Of a stretch of DNA of 64,000 nt, positions 1 through 12,300 are shown in pieces. Position 1 is the first letter of the stretch. Each line of letters begins with the position of its first letter. Both the position numbers and the translations under genes were made by a program. The stretch spans positions 3,534,001 through 3,598,000 of the forward strand of contig CM075937.1 in NCBI GenBank assembly GCA_038030265.1. Direction: 5' to 3'. Under the pieces are notes generated by a model that searched no databases, was not told where the DNA came from, and worked only from the letters and a program-made list of their open reading frames with translations. Source of the DNA: Corythucha ciliata. Its lineage: Eukaryota; Arthropoda; Insecta; Hemiptera; Tingidae.

Positions 1-2109
1 ACTGCTTGAATGACTTTGAGCATTCCTTTCCAGACTGGGCGAGGGACGCACTAAAACGGGGTGGGGTTGTTACGTGGCTTCCAAAGCGAATTATAGGAAA
101 AAAAGATTTACCACATCATCAATGTGATCAGCCGGACTTATCTTCTTTTCAGTACTCGCATGAAGTTTAGTTACAACAAAATTCCTGTAGTTTTCATCCT
201 CCATAAGCTTCTTCAACCGGTTCAACTTCAACCAACCGACTCCCTCGCCTTCTAGAACATTTTTCACCACCTATGCATTCCCCGCCCCACAACGATTAGT
301 TGTTGCTGTAGTCCTTGAAAAAAGATCAAACCACTCACTTGTTTCAAAAATGCCTGATTTTCACTGTTAGCCGACGTCCTTTCAACGCTTGACTGCCTAT
401 GGAAATCGTCATGTTTCCCTTGAACGCTCGCGTGTTTAATTAAGCTCGGTTTGTCCATGATGCCTCGACGCCCTAAAAAGTCACAATTTATCATTTTAAA
501 ACGTCAAATCCCGGGGTTCACCGCTGAAAGTTTTGTACATTTTCCTAAAATAGAGCTCTAAAAAGTCGGTGACTAGAGAAAAGAAGAGCTAAGGAAAGGA
601 GAAGGAATTTGTCCAGTAGACTTTCACATTTAAAACGAAGTCTAAGAAGGTAGAAGAAACAGAGGTTCGGCTACTTCAGTACCTTTTGGAAAGGATCCAA
701 CGGGTTGACTTGGTTCTCTCGGTTTAACAGTCGCAGGCACTGCCTGCTGCTGTCCTGGGGCGCCTCGAGGGCTTTTATTCCCTGTGAATGGATCGGCGGT
801 TGATTTTTCCGAGGGAAAAACAGGGGTGTTAGGGGGAGGAAATACAGCGGAGAGGGCATGCTTTTCTTCGTGTTTTTTTGCCATTTTGACTATTGTTAAT
901 TCTTTAAACTTGGTAAAAACTGCCTCTCACCGAAAAAATCGTTAAACATGTTCGATGTTTGAGCCGCGAGACCGTTGAAATCGCTGGTAATGTTGGAGAA
1001 AAAGTCTCTACTCGCCGCACGACCCAGATCTGGCTGAGCTACGGCGTGAGTCGATGTCGGTGGGGGTGATGGTGACGTGGGCGACTCTTTGGAATCACCG
1101 AGGCCCTGAACAATTCAACTTTACAAACACGCCCTTCGTGCTCATGAACGTCAAATTATCAACTTTTAAAAGTCCTTTTTTAGACGCAGCCTGCTTCATA
1201 GATTTGGTGACGTCACCAAGTGTACTCTTTCCAACGTACGTCAAATCCTCCAGTGTGTTCTTACTGACGCCGGCCGCCTGTTTGCTCGCTTCAACCGCGG
1301 TTTTATGCGCTTCACCTGCGGCTTTTTTCGCCGAAATTGTCAACTGAAAAAAACGACGGAGTGGGTTAAAAAGTCAAATTTTCCGGCAAATTCGAACGAA
1401 GCCCGGTCTTCTTACTTTATCCACCTGAGCGAACAGTCCTTCTTGACTCCCTTGACGCTTCGTTTCTCGAACCAACTCTTTAGCGTGACTCGCAAACGCA
1501 TCCAAGAGTGATCCCTGAGGGGGACTGCCAGAGGCGAAACTTCCAGCACGTGAGAACAGCCCCGTGAGGCTGGATTTACGTTGAGGTTGCGGACTCCCAC
1601 CAGAGGTCTGAGACTGTTGCGTCATTCAAGCGTAAAATTATGGGCCATGTAAGCGTGTTACGGGTAACTTTGTCTTACGGAACTTCGCAGGGGTGGCCTG
1701 TGTTGCTGAAGTTCAAGAGGAGGAGGCGTGCCAGTTGTAGAAGGCACTTGTTGGGCACTTACGACAGTCCGGCTAGTCCAGTCTGATTCATTTCCTCCGC
1801 TTTCGTCCCTTTCCTAATGGGTTCAACAAATTTTATGGCTTCGTTCAATCAAAGTCTATTGGCCTAATCATGCCACTGCCCCAAAGGTAAATAAAAAACA
1901 ACAATATTGGCCGAATCTTACGACAGTATCCTGAGCGCTCGCGTCACTGTCGTCGCTCGATGATCCCGAGCTAGAGCGTCGAGACGGAGTCCTTGAAGTA
2001 TTTGGTGACAATTCCTCGACATCCCCCGGTATTTGAAGCGTCGACGGCGGATGATAGACGGCTCGAACTTCGACCGAACTCACAGTACCAGTGTCTGCCG
2101 TGAACAAAC
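1..2109 (-). CDS. MADD: MADD exons 15-23: middle region after the DENN module
   Basis: Residues 729-1192 and beyond. Exon 15 is Ser/Asp-rich and exon 16 Pro/Gln-rich; both look disordered. Exons 17-18 hold LFAQVDK followed by an Ala/Lys helix with [21 protein letters not shown] and [10 protein letters not shown], which matches the conserved helical block of MADD. Exon 19 has [12 protein letters not shown]. Exon 21 ends ENQAFLKQ and exon 22 continues [16 protein letters not shown], the best conserved block of this half. Exon 23 (50-1) continues with [14 protein letters not shown] and is cut by the window edge. The last part of the protein lies outside. Confidence 0.93.
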
Positions 2110-5100
2110 CTGTTTTCAGGGAAGGGACACACGCACATGGGGGGGGGGGGTGCTGTTCTTTAAAGAGCTGCTAAAAAGCGGAAATAAAAACTAAACAAGA
2201 TTGACTAGGCACAAAAAAAGTGTGAAGAGGGGGTGGGGGCTCAGCATTAATTATTAAGTCTCTTACTAGGAGACAAATCCGATGACACCATTTCCGATAC
2301 AAAATCACTAAGGGACGAATATGAAGAGCTCGTACTATTGTCCGCATCCTCCGAATCCGAGCCGCTTTCATCTAAATAAAGTCAAAACACTGCGTTTTCA
2401 CCACTCCAGGCATGAATTTTATATCACAAAATTCAAACCTGTCGGCTGTTCCGGTTTCGGCAAATAGTTCAAAGCATTCGCCAGCGAGCTCGTTTCATCC
2501 CAAACTCGAAATGTAACTGGCTCGAGCGTGTGATTGAACCATTTTGATTTGTCACCAATTTGAGCCGGATCGCAGACACCGGTTTGAACGCGAAGAAAGG
2601 CTACATTGGAAGGAGTCAGGGACCATTCGGCTAGAAATTCGACCGCCTGAAACAGTGAGGTAATTGGCGAATTCAAATTTAGGAACCTTGGAGCCATGAA
2701 ACATACTTGAGTTCGGGCGAATTTTTGAAGAAACGCGGAAATTCGAGGACGAGATCTAAGAAAACTGTTGATTTGAAGGGCGACGACAGGGCGAGGATAG
2801 AGGCGGAGAGTTCGCGTGTGCTCTGAGAAGTTGACCAGGAGGTTTTGCGAGTTGAAAAAACGGACCATGGCGACACGAGTAGCGACGTCGACGTAGTCGA
2901 CATCATTGCCGTAGATGAACGGATTGAAACTCAAGGGTTGGACAATTTGACCGGCGGCGGGCGATGGTGATCTGTACGAAGGGGCGTTGCCTCGTTGAGC
3001 TTGTGTGTACCTGATATGAAGAAGAAAAAAATGATTTCAAAGTAAATTATGAATGCAAAAAGCTACCCACGCAGCCCCATAGCGCTACGCCCGTGGCAAT
3101 CCCACTTTTTTTGCTCTGAAACTCACCCCAAATTTGACTGTCGATAATGGTCATTCTGTGCCGGTGGAGTGACGCTCTCCCGTCGCAGTACAGTGCTCAA
3201 CTCTCTCGGTGTGATGTTCGTGTGCATCGGAGTAACAGCCTGTGGAGACGGACCGCCTAGACTGCTGAGCGCCTACACATGCACAAACAAAATAAAACCC
3301 TACAAAACGAGCCGGATAACTAATTTTCAAAAAACGGATGGGGGTTGTGGTAGGTGGGAGTGAATATGTTGTGAACGGGGGGCTTACGTTTGAAACATTT
3401 AAACCAAAAATCCTCTAAAATCCCAACACCTTAAAGCTTAAACACTGTGTTAATAACATATAATTTGTTTTGTTTTAATCTATTCTATCACCCCTAATTT
3501 CAACATTTTTAATGAAGAGAAAGAGGGACACCTTAAGGAGTTGTCCATTGTAGAGAACCTCCCTTCCTCTTCTTTAAATCCATGCACTAAGCCGCCATTA
3601 AAAACTATTTACAACTGTAATTTCCGCTGAAGAACTCGGGTTTAAACACATAAAAACGATCATGCAAACTTCTGTATGAATAGTTTTAAAAATGCTATCT
3701 CCCAGAACCAAATGAATGAACGAAGAGAAAGAGAAATTACCATACTTCTGATAATTAAACAGAAATGCAAACAAATGAATGTTTTATTATTATTATTATT
3801 ATTATTACTTTTAAAATAACGCATTCATAGTGAGTTTCGTTTCTTTATTTAAGAGTCCCTCTACTCACAAACGCACAGCTATGCAGGTTTACGCACCGAA
3901 GAAAACGGATAAAAAGCTACCACCATATTTCAAATATTATTAAGTCCGCAGGAACAACGCATTAAAATTTAAAAGAGTGAAGAATACCTCCAAAAAAAAC
4001 TAAACACTTACTTTCTTAAAGCGCAGCTCGCATTATATACAACAAATTAACGATAAAAATTGAAACGCAAAGGCTAATAAAAAAGGGAGTGGCCAAACGA
4101 AAAGCTAGAAGAAAGAGGGCGGAAAAGGGAAGTGTAGCGCTAGAAAAGTACAATCGAAACATATTTTTTTCAAAGGAATAAAAAACTAAAAACTCCCTTA
4201 TTTGTGCAGAAAAATTGTGCCGAGGTATGAGTGCTTTTTCGGGTTTTAATAATTGTTTTTGCTCGAGTTCGAAAATGGGAATGAACGCCGCTTTGTGCTG
4301 AGGCAAAGACGCTCGCCAAAAAAATAATAATAAAAAAATTGCACGAAAAATAAAATGTAAAACCAACCTGGTTTAATTGTTGCGTCACCTTTTTAAGATA
4401 GGGTGGGCAGAAAGAGATAATTTCATTAAAACGAAGGAAAAATTAATAAAAAAACGTAAGAAAGTTGTGATATTAAACTATTAAACTATCAAATAGTAAA
4501 ACAAAGCAATAAAGTATAACGATTAACATTAAATATATACATTCACATCGACGTAAAAACTAGAAAAATAGGAAGCCTGTGAATTTTTTCGTATTACGTA
4601 AACAGAAATATGTATAAAAGCGAGCCACTGGCATTCAAATAATGTGTTTAACTGAATTCAAGTGAAAAAAGGTCACATTGTCTGATTTTATGCAAATACA
4701 ACAATTAAAATTAATAGGAAAACAACTAAGAAAACCTACCTGTTTTAAGTGGTTTTTCAAAATATTTCCTTCCGGTTCGGGCAAGGGTGGCACTTCCTCG
4801 TGCCCGCCGGAGGGCGGAGTGATTTTATTTGAGTCCAAGTCGATCAGCCATACATCGTCAGGAAGTCTAATTTCAAAAGAATTAAATTAAAAAATAACTG
4901 AGAGAGAGCACCCCCCTCCCCCCTAATCAAAACGGACGTCCCGCAGGGCTAAAACTTACTTGAAGTTCTTTTTGAACATGAGGAAAGTCGCGGGGATTCC
5001 GATTACGTAGGGTGTGGGCGCAAGCAATAGCTGTAGTATGAGGGGGCGTTAATCGAGCGTTCAAATGTCTATTAAATCGCACTTTTTGTTTTACCTGTTC

Positions 5101-8100
5101 TGCGCAACTCATACACGTAGGCAACAACGGTATCACAGGGAACATGTACTCAAGTGGGTAAATTAAAGTTATAAAGGCCATCACAGACATCGATAGGGCG
5201 TTATAGTCTCGCGATTGCAATACTAACTGTGGGTAAATAAATAAGAATAGTTAAACTGTGTCAATTTTTGAAACTTTGTTTACGCTAGTTAGGTACCTTA
5301 TGTTCTAGAAGGATCAATGAAAGCACGTAAAGGCAGGCGTCAACCCCAAGTAGTTCCAAGGGTAGATGCATCGGGAAATCAACCAGGGAGAATCTCGTAT
5401 GATCGGGCAAGGCAAAGTTGAGCGGTGGGTGTATATTCGGCGACAACACCTCAACCTTTATTTTTGAAGACGGGTTACAGAGGGCCTATATAACAAGCGA
5501 GAAAAAAGAGGTGTATCACTTACTTCGACCCTAGTTTTCCCTGGAACGGGAACTGGGGCGCTCAGAAGCCTCAAAATCCAAGTTTCAATCTCACGGACGT
5601 CGTGAAGTACAACGGAGGCGGTGGCGTCGAGAATTCCCTTGCCGGTTAGAATGCCCCAAACGCTATAAAATATAATTTTTTAAACAAACCAACAAAATTA
5701 AGCATTCCGGGACGCGTGGCCCCGAGTGTCAACCGCAACAACCTGTTGATTTGACGGGAGGCTCCGACACGTCTCGGCGAGGAATTTTCATTGCAAGCGT
5801 CGATAAGCCTTTTTAGAATGAATAGGCACTCTCTGAATATTGAAAAAAATGGATGGTGGCTGAGGAGACAGAGTGACGTCAAGGAATGGTTTCTGACCCT
5901 CTGAAAAAAAAGGGGGGGGGGGGATTACCGTCGGACAAAGTACTGTCGACTCATTCCATGGAAAAAGTCTTGTTGTCTCTCTCGGTCTCGGTCAAGAGGA
6001 ACGAAAGACTAAAACCATGTGTGGTGGGAGGGAGTTATGGGCTAAAGACTCGGACGCATTTGGGCCAAATCGGTCGTGGTGGAGGGGGGGGGGAATAGGG
6101 GTTGAAATGGTCAAAAAATCACTACAATTCACCAGTTGATTCTAGAAGCATCATATTCAGTACGAATACTCCATGTTAGAGTAGCCTTTGATTCCCATTC
6201 TAATTTTTTGAAAAAGTTGAGGGGGAGGGGGTGTTACCCCCGGAGTGGAAGTAAGTGTGTGGTCTTGTTAGCACGATAACTCTCGAAGAAATCAATTTAG
6301 CAGAACGCGCTTTGGCACAAAAATCAGTAGTCATAAGACCCCGGTTGGTATTGCATTTGGGCCAAATCGGTCGAGGTGGAGGGGGGGAAAATAGGGGTTG
6401 AAATGGTCAAAAAATCACTATAAATCACCAGTTGATTCTAGAAGCATCATATTCGGTACGTATACTCCATGTTAGAGTAGCCTTTGATTCCCATTTTAAT
6501 TTTTCGAAAAAGTCAAGGTGGTGACGGGGGTCCTTCCGGTGTGGAAGTGTAAAAATAGCGTTGAACTACACTAGTTCATCTTAGCGCTCTAAAATTCGAC
6601 TCAATAATTTAATGTAACGAAAGCCCTGTGTTCCATTGAGATTTATCGAAAACTTTGATGGGGGAGGGTGAAATGGGGATGAAATTTCAAAAAATCGCTT
6701 AAATTCACACGTTTAGGTATTATAAAATACGGCACAAAAATTTAATATAATAAAGCCGTTGGAAAACTATCGAAACTTTTCGACATTTTTGAAGAGAGGG
6801 TGGTGAAAATAGAGGAAGAAGTTGGGCTTAATGAAACAAATTATGGTATCAAAATTATTACTTCTGGGACGGCTTAGGGTATCCGTATACGGAATGAAAT
6901 GCACTCTTTCCGACCGCCAGCTGCCGGAGCGAAATTTTAGACTTCTTCTTTAAGGCCCTTTCACAAGCTCTATGTTTGTGTTGTGTGGTGTCTATGCAAC
7001 CAATAATAATGCTTCATTTTTCGAGGGAATACATTTGTTTGGTTGCATAGACTCCACAGAATGAAAACGTGGAGCTTGTAAACGGGCCTTTATGCTTGAA
7101 GCTTTACTATGGTTGGGGCTTCACTGTGGTTGGAGCTCTTTTGTGGTTGGATCTTGTCTGTGGATGAACCTTTGATGTGGTTGAGCCTTATTGCCTTATA
7201 TTTGTGATTGAAGCTTCAGCGTGGTTTGGAACTTTTCTGCGGCTGAGCTTTCTTCGTGGTTGGAAATTTGCTGTGGTTGAATGTTCCAACTGTGGATAGA
7301 GCTTTTTGGGAGTTGGACATTTGCTGTGTTTGGGCCTTACTTTGTTGAGTTTGGGCTTTTATTTATGGTTTTCGAGCTTGGCTTTACTTGGATCCAGGCC
7401 TATCGAGAAAGAGCGAGGTGAGAACTGTCTGTTACTCACTGGGCTTACTTTCCTTGGGGGCCCGGATTTTGGAAATTTCCTTAACGGTCTTAAAAATATT
7501 TGAAACCATAGCAAGGTACTAAAACATTGTTGGAATGTCTTGGAGGGGGGGGGGTGCTGTTCAACGTCGGTTGGTAAGATTAGGTTCACTTATGCCAACT
7601 ACTCAGTTGCTGAGGCCAACATACCTGAATTTGGTCGAGATATCGTTTCCCTTGGACATATTTTTCTAATTTGTGGGCCAGAGCGTTTTCCGAAGTTAAA
7701 GCTACGAGCTTCTGCCGCTTCAAATGATCACGTTATAAGCTACATTTCTATTTTCATTTCTAAAAATACGATTCTGAGGCCAAATTCCCAATATCTTGCA
7801 AACGGTTCACGGGGCCAAATGGCCGATGAACTCGCAATTGTGCAGTGAGGCGTACACCCCATAGACGGGAAAGACAAAATGGCGAAATATGTGAACTTGG
7901 GTGATGTGAGAAAGACGCGTCTGGAAACAGTCTAGTTAGGCAACAACACGCACGACCAATTGAGTTGTGCGGTGTGTGGCGTCAAAGGTTATCGCTGGAA
8001 AGGATTTTTAGGAGTTGAGTTAGCCCGGGAGCACTCGAAATTATTTTAGGTTGAGTAATGATATTTAAAGGCAAAATTGTCATTTTTTTGGCCGATTAGA

Positions 8101-9329
8101 GTTTTCGGTGCCATAACTGAAATATTTTTATCAAAAAAGCGTGGGTCCCCCCCCCATCCTCATGGTTACTGGCTCATTTCGGTGGTGAGCGGAATCAGAG
8201 GCCCGAACGGTTTGTGGTTCTGCGAACTTGAGAACGTAAAAATACATAATTTTGATGGAGGCGGTGGCTGGTTGTGATTGTAGGTTAAATTGTTGCGTTA
8301 CACTCAATTTCTAATCCCCCCTCCCCACAATTGATTAACTCAAATGCCTGTGCCGTTGATCGGCTGGTCATCGATGATCTTAAAAGCTTAAAAGGCCCCA
8401 TAAAAAAAATCAATCGTTCCAATGGAAACCATTTTTGTCTGGCCTATTATACACGGTCACTCTCACCTGTCGCTTTCTCGTAGCTCTCGGACTGGGACTG
8501 TGGGAACCACCGCTTTCGCTGTCGCACTGTATTGGTACAAGTCGCGATCCTCCACCAGCTGAAGCGCTTCCTCCCTGTTGTTGACCGATCGAACTCATTT
8601 CAGAATCTCTTCGTCCTCCGCTTTGATTTTCTCTTTCTGAATCACTCGGTCCTATATTGCTTCTGTAATCACTGAACGGGAGGGAATAGTTTCCCAAGGG
8701 ACAAAACTCGTTTTAGAGGCTTTTTCATGACCGACTGCCCCCTCCCCCGCTACTACCTTGAAAAAGCTGAGTCCGAACTTTTTTCCATACTCTTTCTCCA
8801 CGACTCACGGCGAATGTTACTGTCCCGTCGAGCGCTCGTCATACCCGCTCCGGGTCTATCAATCGGACGGTAGAAGTTGACACATATCCCGTATCGACAT
8901 TTACCTGAATTAAATAAATAAAAAATTTAATCGAAATCAACGATACCTTTTTTAAAGCATCGCGAAACCACCACTCCACCTGAATCCTTTTCCGTGAGTG
9001 TAAAAACGAATGACGTCGCATCCCTGAGCGCCGTGCGTTTCGGCCCAACCGAAACGCACCCCTCGGGCTGACAAAAGTACACCATGTCCAGGGGCAGAGG
9101 AAAGTCTTTGTGGTCCTCGGCTGGATACCGCCGTAACAATTCAGGGATCTGCGGCACAGATTCGAAATTTAACGATTTCCCTCCCAACCCATCAATCACA
9201 TTTAATATTTGTTACCTGAACGGGAGGTGAGGAGGCACTATTGACATTTCTAGGGGACGAAGGGCGAGCTCCGACGATCGCTAAATAATCGACTAAACGA
9301 GGACATAAAAACTTCTTTTGTATATCCAT
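1..9329 (-). CDS. MADD: MADD / Rab3 guanine-nucleotide exchange factor orthologue, 23 exons, 3' end off window
   Basis: The family (vertebrate MADD/DENN, fly Rab3-GEF, worm AEX-3) exchanges GDP for GTP on Rab3 and Rab27 and links them to kinesin-3 transport of synaptic vesicle precursors. Exons (minus strand): 9329-9216, 9148-8980, 8904-8757, 8671-8467, 5900-5743, 5662-5524, 5455-5297, 5226-5095, 5030-4960, 4866-4740, 3272-3127, 3010-2707, 2646-2439, 2371-2267, 2109-1922, 1813-1679, 1613-1416, 1343-1125, 1033-931, 889-683, 472-339, 270-112, 50-<1. Every border is GT-AG and the frame stays open through all joins, giving about 1192 residues here. Landmarks recalled from the family are [43 protein letters not shown] and [10 protein letters not shown]. 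The ATG at 9329 starts a short leader like that of MADD (CPRLVDYL at residues 9-16). The C-terminal part is beyond base 1. Splice sites were placed by eye: intron 5 has a weak donor (GTTGTT) and intron 6 a weak acceptor. Confidence 0.96.
2267..3272 (-). CDS. MADD: MADD exons 11-14: linker, downstream DENN (dDENN) and acidic segment
   Basis: Residues 475-728. Exon 11 continues directly from LKQ into ALSSLG, the same junction as in vertebrate MADD, then a Pro/Ser linker. Exon 12 contains [19 protein letters not shown] and [14 protein letters not shown]. Exon 13 contains [10 protein letters not shown], then [14 protein letters not shown]. Exon 14 is an acidic Ser-rich stretch with [14 protein letters not shown], also found in the family. 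Exons 12 and 13 are split by a 60-bp intron (2706-2647) that happens to be in frame and free of stop codons, so a retained form would insert 20 residues between the dDENN halves. Confidence 0.94.
3128..4739 (-). other. MADD introns 10-11 region, AT-rich
   Basis: Intron 10 runs 4739-3273, with exon 11 (3272-3127) following it. It is AT-rich and includes a (TTA)n microsatellite near 3786-3809. The Leu/Phe-rich ORFs at 4016-4388 are in intron sequence and match nothing in MADD, whose protein joins exon 10 directly to exon 11. Confidence 0.7.
4740..5900 (-). CDS. MADD: MADD exons 5-10: central DENN (cDENN) domain
   Basis: Residues 213-474. Exon 5 opens with [18 protein letters not shown] and the [15 protein letters not shown] helix. 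Exon 6 has [17 protein letters not shown], and exon 7 the [18 protein letters not shown] segment. Exon 8 carries [16 protein letters not shown] and [16 protein letters not shown], almost unchanged between phyla. Exon 9 gives [16 protein letters not shown] and exon 10 [13 protein letters not shown] followed by [15 protein letters not shown]. The DENN module is the Rab-binding catalytic unit, so this is the enzymatic core. The intron 5 donor is GTTGTT and exon 7 follows AAATAAAG with a poor pyrimidine tract; both joins are still required by homology. Confidence 0.95.
6045..6950 (+). repeat. Dispersed repeat R (copies in MADD intron 4)
   Basis: Two partial copies (about 6045-6225 and 6344-6520) share GGGCCAAATCGGTCG, GAAATGGTCAAAAAATCACT and TCCATGTTAGAGTAGCC. 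The second belongs to a longer copy (6262-6947) that matches the units at 32573-33234 and 33691-34352 along its length and ends in CAGCTGCCGGAGCGAAATTT. Coding potential is absent, so this looks like a non-autonomous mobile element. Confidence 0.85.
6952..7090. mobile_element. Small inverted-repeat element (MITE-like), 139 bp
   Basis: The left end AAGGCCCTTTCACAAGCTC and the right end GAGCTTGTAAACGGGCCTT are near-perfect reverse complements. An inner pair, GTCTATGCAACCA and TGGTTGCATAGAC, extends the hairpin. No coding capacity. It directly follows repeat R in MADD intron 4. Confidence 0.75.
7100..7375 (+). repeat. Degenerate tandem repeat, unit about 24 bp
   Basis: Successive units vary around TGTGGTTGGAGCTTTT (for example TGTGGTTGAATG, CGTGGTTGGAAA, TGTGGTTGAGCC). 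About ten units are visible, with strong divergence between them. It lies in MADD intron 4. Confidence 0.7.
8467..9329 (-). CDS. MADD: MADD exons 1-4: start codon, uDENN domain and Ser-rich linker
   Basis: Residues 1-212. Exon 1 holds the start and the [14 protein letters not shown] block. Exon 2 carries [26 protein letters not shown] and [10 protein letters not shown], the hallmark of the upstream DENN lobe. Exon 3 resumes with [12 protein letters not shown] and ends in the [18 protein letters not shown] segment, matching my memory of the family in order and spacing. Exon 4 is a Ser/Gly/Gln-rich linker of 68 codons ending ATRKRQ. Introns 1-3 are only 67, 75 and 85 bp, while intron 4 is 2566 bp. 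Intron 4 begins in phase 0, so it can grow without constraint on the frame. Confidence 0.95.
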
Positions 9330-12300
9330 CACACGTTCAATTGATCGTAATTACACGCGCGGCTTATTAACATTTTCCGAAATTCATACATATCACAAGA
9401 CATTGCTTTTTTATATTATTGATTCAATTATATTAATTTTTGGTTACGTCATATTTTCACTAGTAACATAGTCTCCGCTCGTATTTTTCGAGTTCTTATT
9501 TTTAAACTTCCCTATCGCCCCATTCATTTTTCTCCCCTCGAACGCTTTCTTTCCTTTTGATATGTCTTCTGCAAAAAATAAAACAAAATTGTTAGCGGAA
9601 AACTCTCGGGAGAGGTGTTCTTAGAGTAACTCAAAGGGTTCAATTTCCTGGTCGTCTTCCTCAATATTTTCCTTTTTTCCTGACCTTGTTTTTTCCTTTC
9701 TTCATCGTCAATAATTTCCTTATTCTTTCAGCAGCATAGTTTGCCCTAAATAAAGTTTCCTTACACCTTCACCCCCCCCCCCCAGATCCTTAGATCATTA
9801 GTCTTTTATGACTAAGCTCGTAATACTGCTACTGAGAAAAAAGTTTACTTGGAAATACATTTACATAGGAACTTCATTAATTACATTGAACCTTAGAAAG
9901 TACTTTTTTGAGGTACCCGCCAGCTCCGTTTGAATCTAATTTTGACACTGAGTGGCAGTCTGTCAGCCTGTCGAATTTCGGTACGTTTTATTTTCGGATT
10001 TTGTGACTCTTTCAGGTTCCTGGCTAGTTTCGGGACCGATGAGTGTACAATCAGCAGACCATGGCCTCCGAATTAGGGAAAAATCACGAGAAGTGACTAG
10101 GGTAGGGGATTATCATTGCGTAGCGGTAGTGGTGGGGGAGCAAGAGAAAAGAACCTACGATATTCCTAAAATTGGTCTCGTTTCTCTAAAAACAAGTGGG
10201 AGAGGATCAATTCGCAGACGTCAGAGATGTTTTCCTGGAAAATTTGACAGTGTAGTAACCACCAACCCCTTCCATTCATCCCCAAAAGACATTTGAGGTG
10301 ACGCAAAAAAAGTGTGATACGTGGGCGTTGTATCCACCTACAGCCTCCTCTAAACCAACCAAATCCGATGAAAAAGGGAGGAAAAAACAAGTCATCTTAA
10401 CGGTCCAAGTCACTTATATACTCTCATCGTCACAAAGACACCCACCCGTCGCAGTGTCAGTATAAAGTATTGACCTGAGAGCTTCTATAGTAGGAGTCCT
10501 TGAATCAATATTTTTGAGAATAACGACGGTTGTTGGCCCACGGTGGTTGTGTGGTGGTTGGTGGAGGGCGTTATGGGTCGAGGAGGCTGGTGGTTAAAAG
10601 GAGGAGTCGGGGGAGGCCAATCACAGAAGCGAAGTACAATAAAAACGATGTGAAGCTTGGGGGAGAGAGGGCTCTCCTCCTGGATGCTTAGGAACGGCCG
10701 ATTTTTGTTGGCGATGAAGGGGGGGGGGTTGATGCTGGTGAGGTGACACAGACGAAAATCATCGCTGGGACGCTCCAAGGGGAGAAAGCTTTTAACGAAG
10801 TTGTGTCGTGAAAATCGTATTTTCCTGGCTCACCCAGAAGCATCTTCCTCCCACCCCACCGCCACCACACAACAACCACAAGGAAAAAATGTCAAAACCA
10901 TAATCAACTGCTTTCTTTCGGGTCATGTTCCACATTAAAAGAGAGTGACGAAATCTGACGTAGTTATGACAATTCAATAGGAGTTACATAAATGAAAAAT
11001 CTTATTTTTACTGGAATTACAAATAAAAAATTGTCCTTAGCACTTGACGCCCGTATCTCCCACCCAACTTATCTGTTTTCCGGGGGTAAATGACACAGAA
11101 TTATTCGACGACTGTGTTAAGTGACCTAAATACGATAAACTCGAATATGACATTCATCAAAATGCCCTGATTTGTGATTTTTAAGACGCAGTGGTTCGCA
11201 TAACATGGAAAAATCTGAATAACATGCATAGGTTGATGACTTGTTCAATATTCATTTTTTTTAAATTTGAGTTTATTTGTATTGTTTAATTGAAATGGAG
11301 CTAATTCCTACATGATTTTTTATTCGTTTAAATTATTTCCTTTTTATTCCTTTGGACTTACAAAAAAAGAAGCGAAGTGAAGGCGGTGCCGTTCTACTTG
11401 AAACTACGTTAGCCACACACCCCTGGTCAATCAATACACCTCGGAAGGTGGGGGAGGGGGTGGAGAGCTCCTCTTGCGGGTGGAGGTAGGAGGACCTACT
11501 CGCAGGTATTACACCCTCAGTACGTCCGGAAAGGCGTATAATTTATTAGAAAACGTACGTGAAAATATGAGCTTGGGTGAATGCTGGGACCCCACATGGG
11601 AGACTAGTGAAAAGCTTTTGAGAAGGTCTGCGGCGGATAGCCAAAGTTTCTGGGTCTCTAAATTTATAGGTGATTGAACTGAAATTACAGGTTTTTAATG
11701 CACAATGTTTAGTTTCTGGTCACCAATATCGGCTATAGAGTGCTTTCGATGCTAAAATTAAAATTTAGGTCCCTTGGAACTCCGAAGGCTCGCTAACTGA
11801 TAATTTAGCCCCTAAAAAGTGCCCCGCTCCCGCCGTCACCCCAGAAACGAGCTGTTCTGAAAAATCGGGGTTTCGACTCGGACTTTGTCAATTTTAGGCC
11901 AGTAACTACTATTCAAACAGTAAACTAATAAACTATCAATTTGGCCTCCAAATCAAGATTTTTGTTCCATCAATTTGGTAATTTGCTGACTAGCACCTAT
12001 CGGGGCCCAGAGAGGAAATCTCTCCGATACCACCTAGTCTTCGAATGAACCAGGAATATAATTTTTATGTATTTAGCGAATTTTTCACAATTTTAGTAGC
12101 AAAGAACTTCTCGATTTTAGCCGCGGTTTCTCAATTTTTGCCTTTATGAATGGGTGGATTTGCTCAAATCGATCCGCGACTTATTGTTTTTCTCCGTTGT
12201 AGATGCAAATGTGTGCTTCTTTGTGAATTTTAGCCGCGGATAACGATTTTTCTCTCTCTGTTTTTTTCTCTCTCTCTCCATGCTGATTAGCGCTTCTCAA

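Larger units (their letters stand above)
5901..8466 (-). other. MADD intron 4, enlarged by repeats
   Basis: A 2566-bp intron starting GTGAGA and ending in a pyrimidine-rich CAG. It contains two partial and one long copy of the dispersed GGGCCAAATCGGTCG repeat (6045-6950), a small inverted-repeat element (6952-7090), a degenerate tandem array (7100-7375) and several G runs. ORFs inside it have no similarity I recognise. Confidence 0.85.

Noticed and set aside
4016..4388. Leu/Phe-rich ORFs on the minus strand that look like membrane segments
   Set aside because: They lie in AT-rich MADD intron 10; the family protein joins exon 10 to exon 11 directly and nothing supports an extra exon.
10485..10977. 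Pro/Thr/His-rich and Trp/Gly-rich ORFs
   Set aside because: Low-complexity translation of GGTGGTTG-like repeats; no splice sites or similarity.
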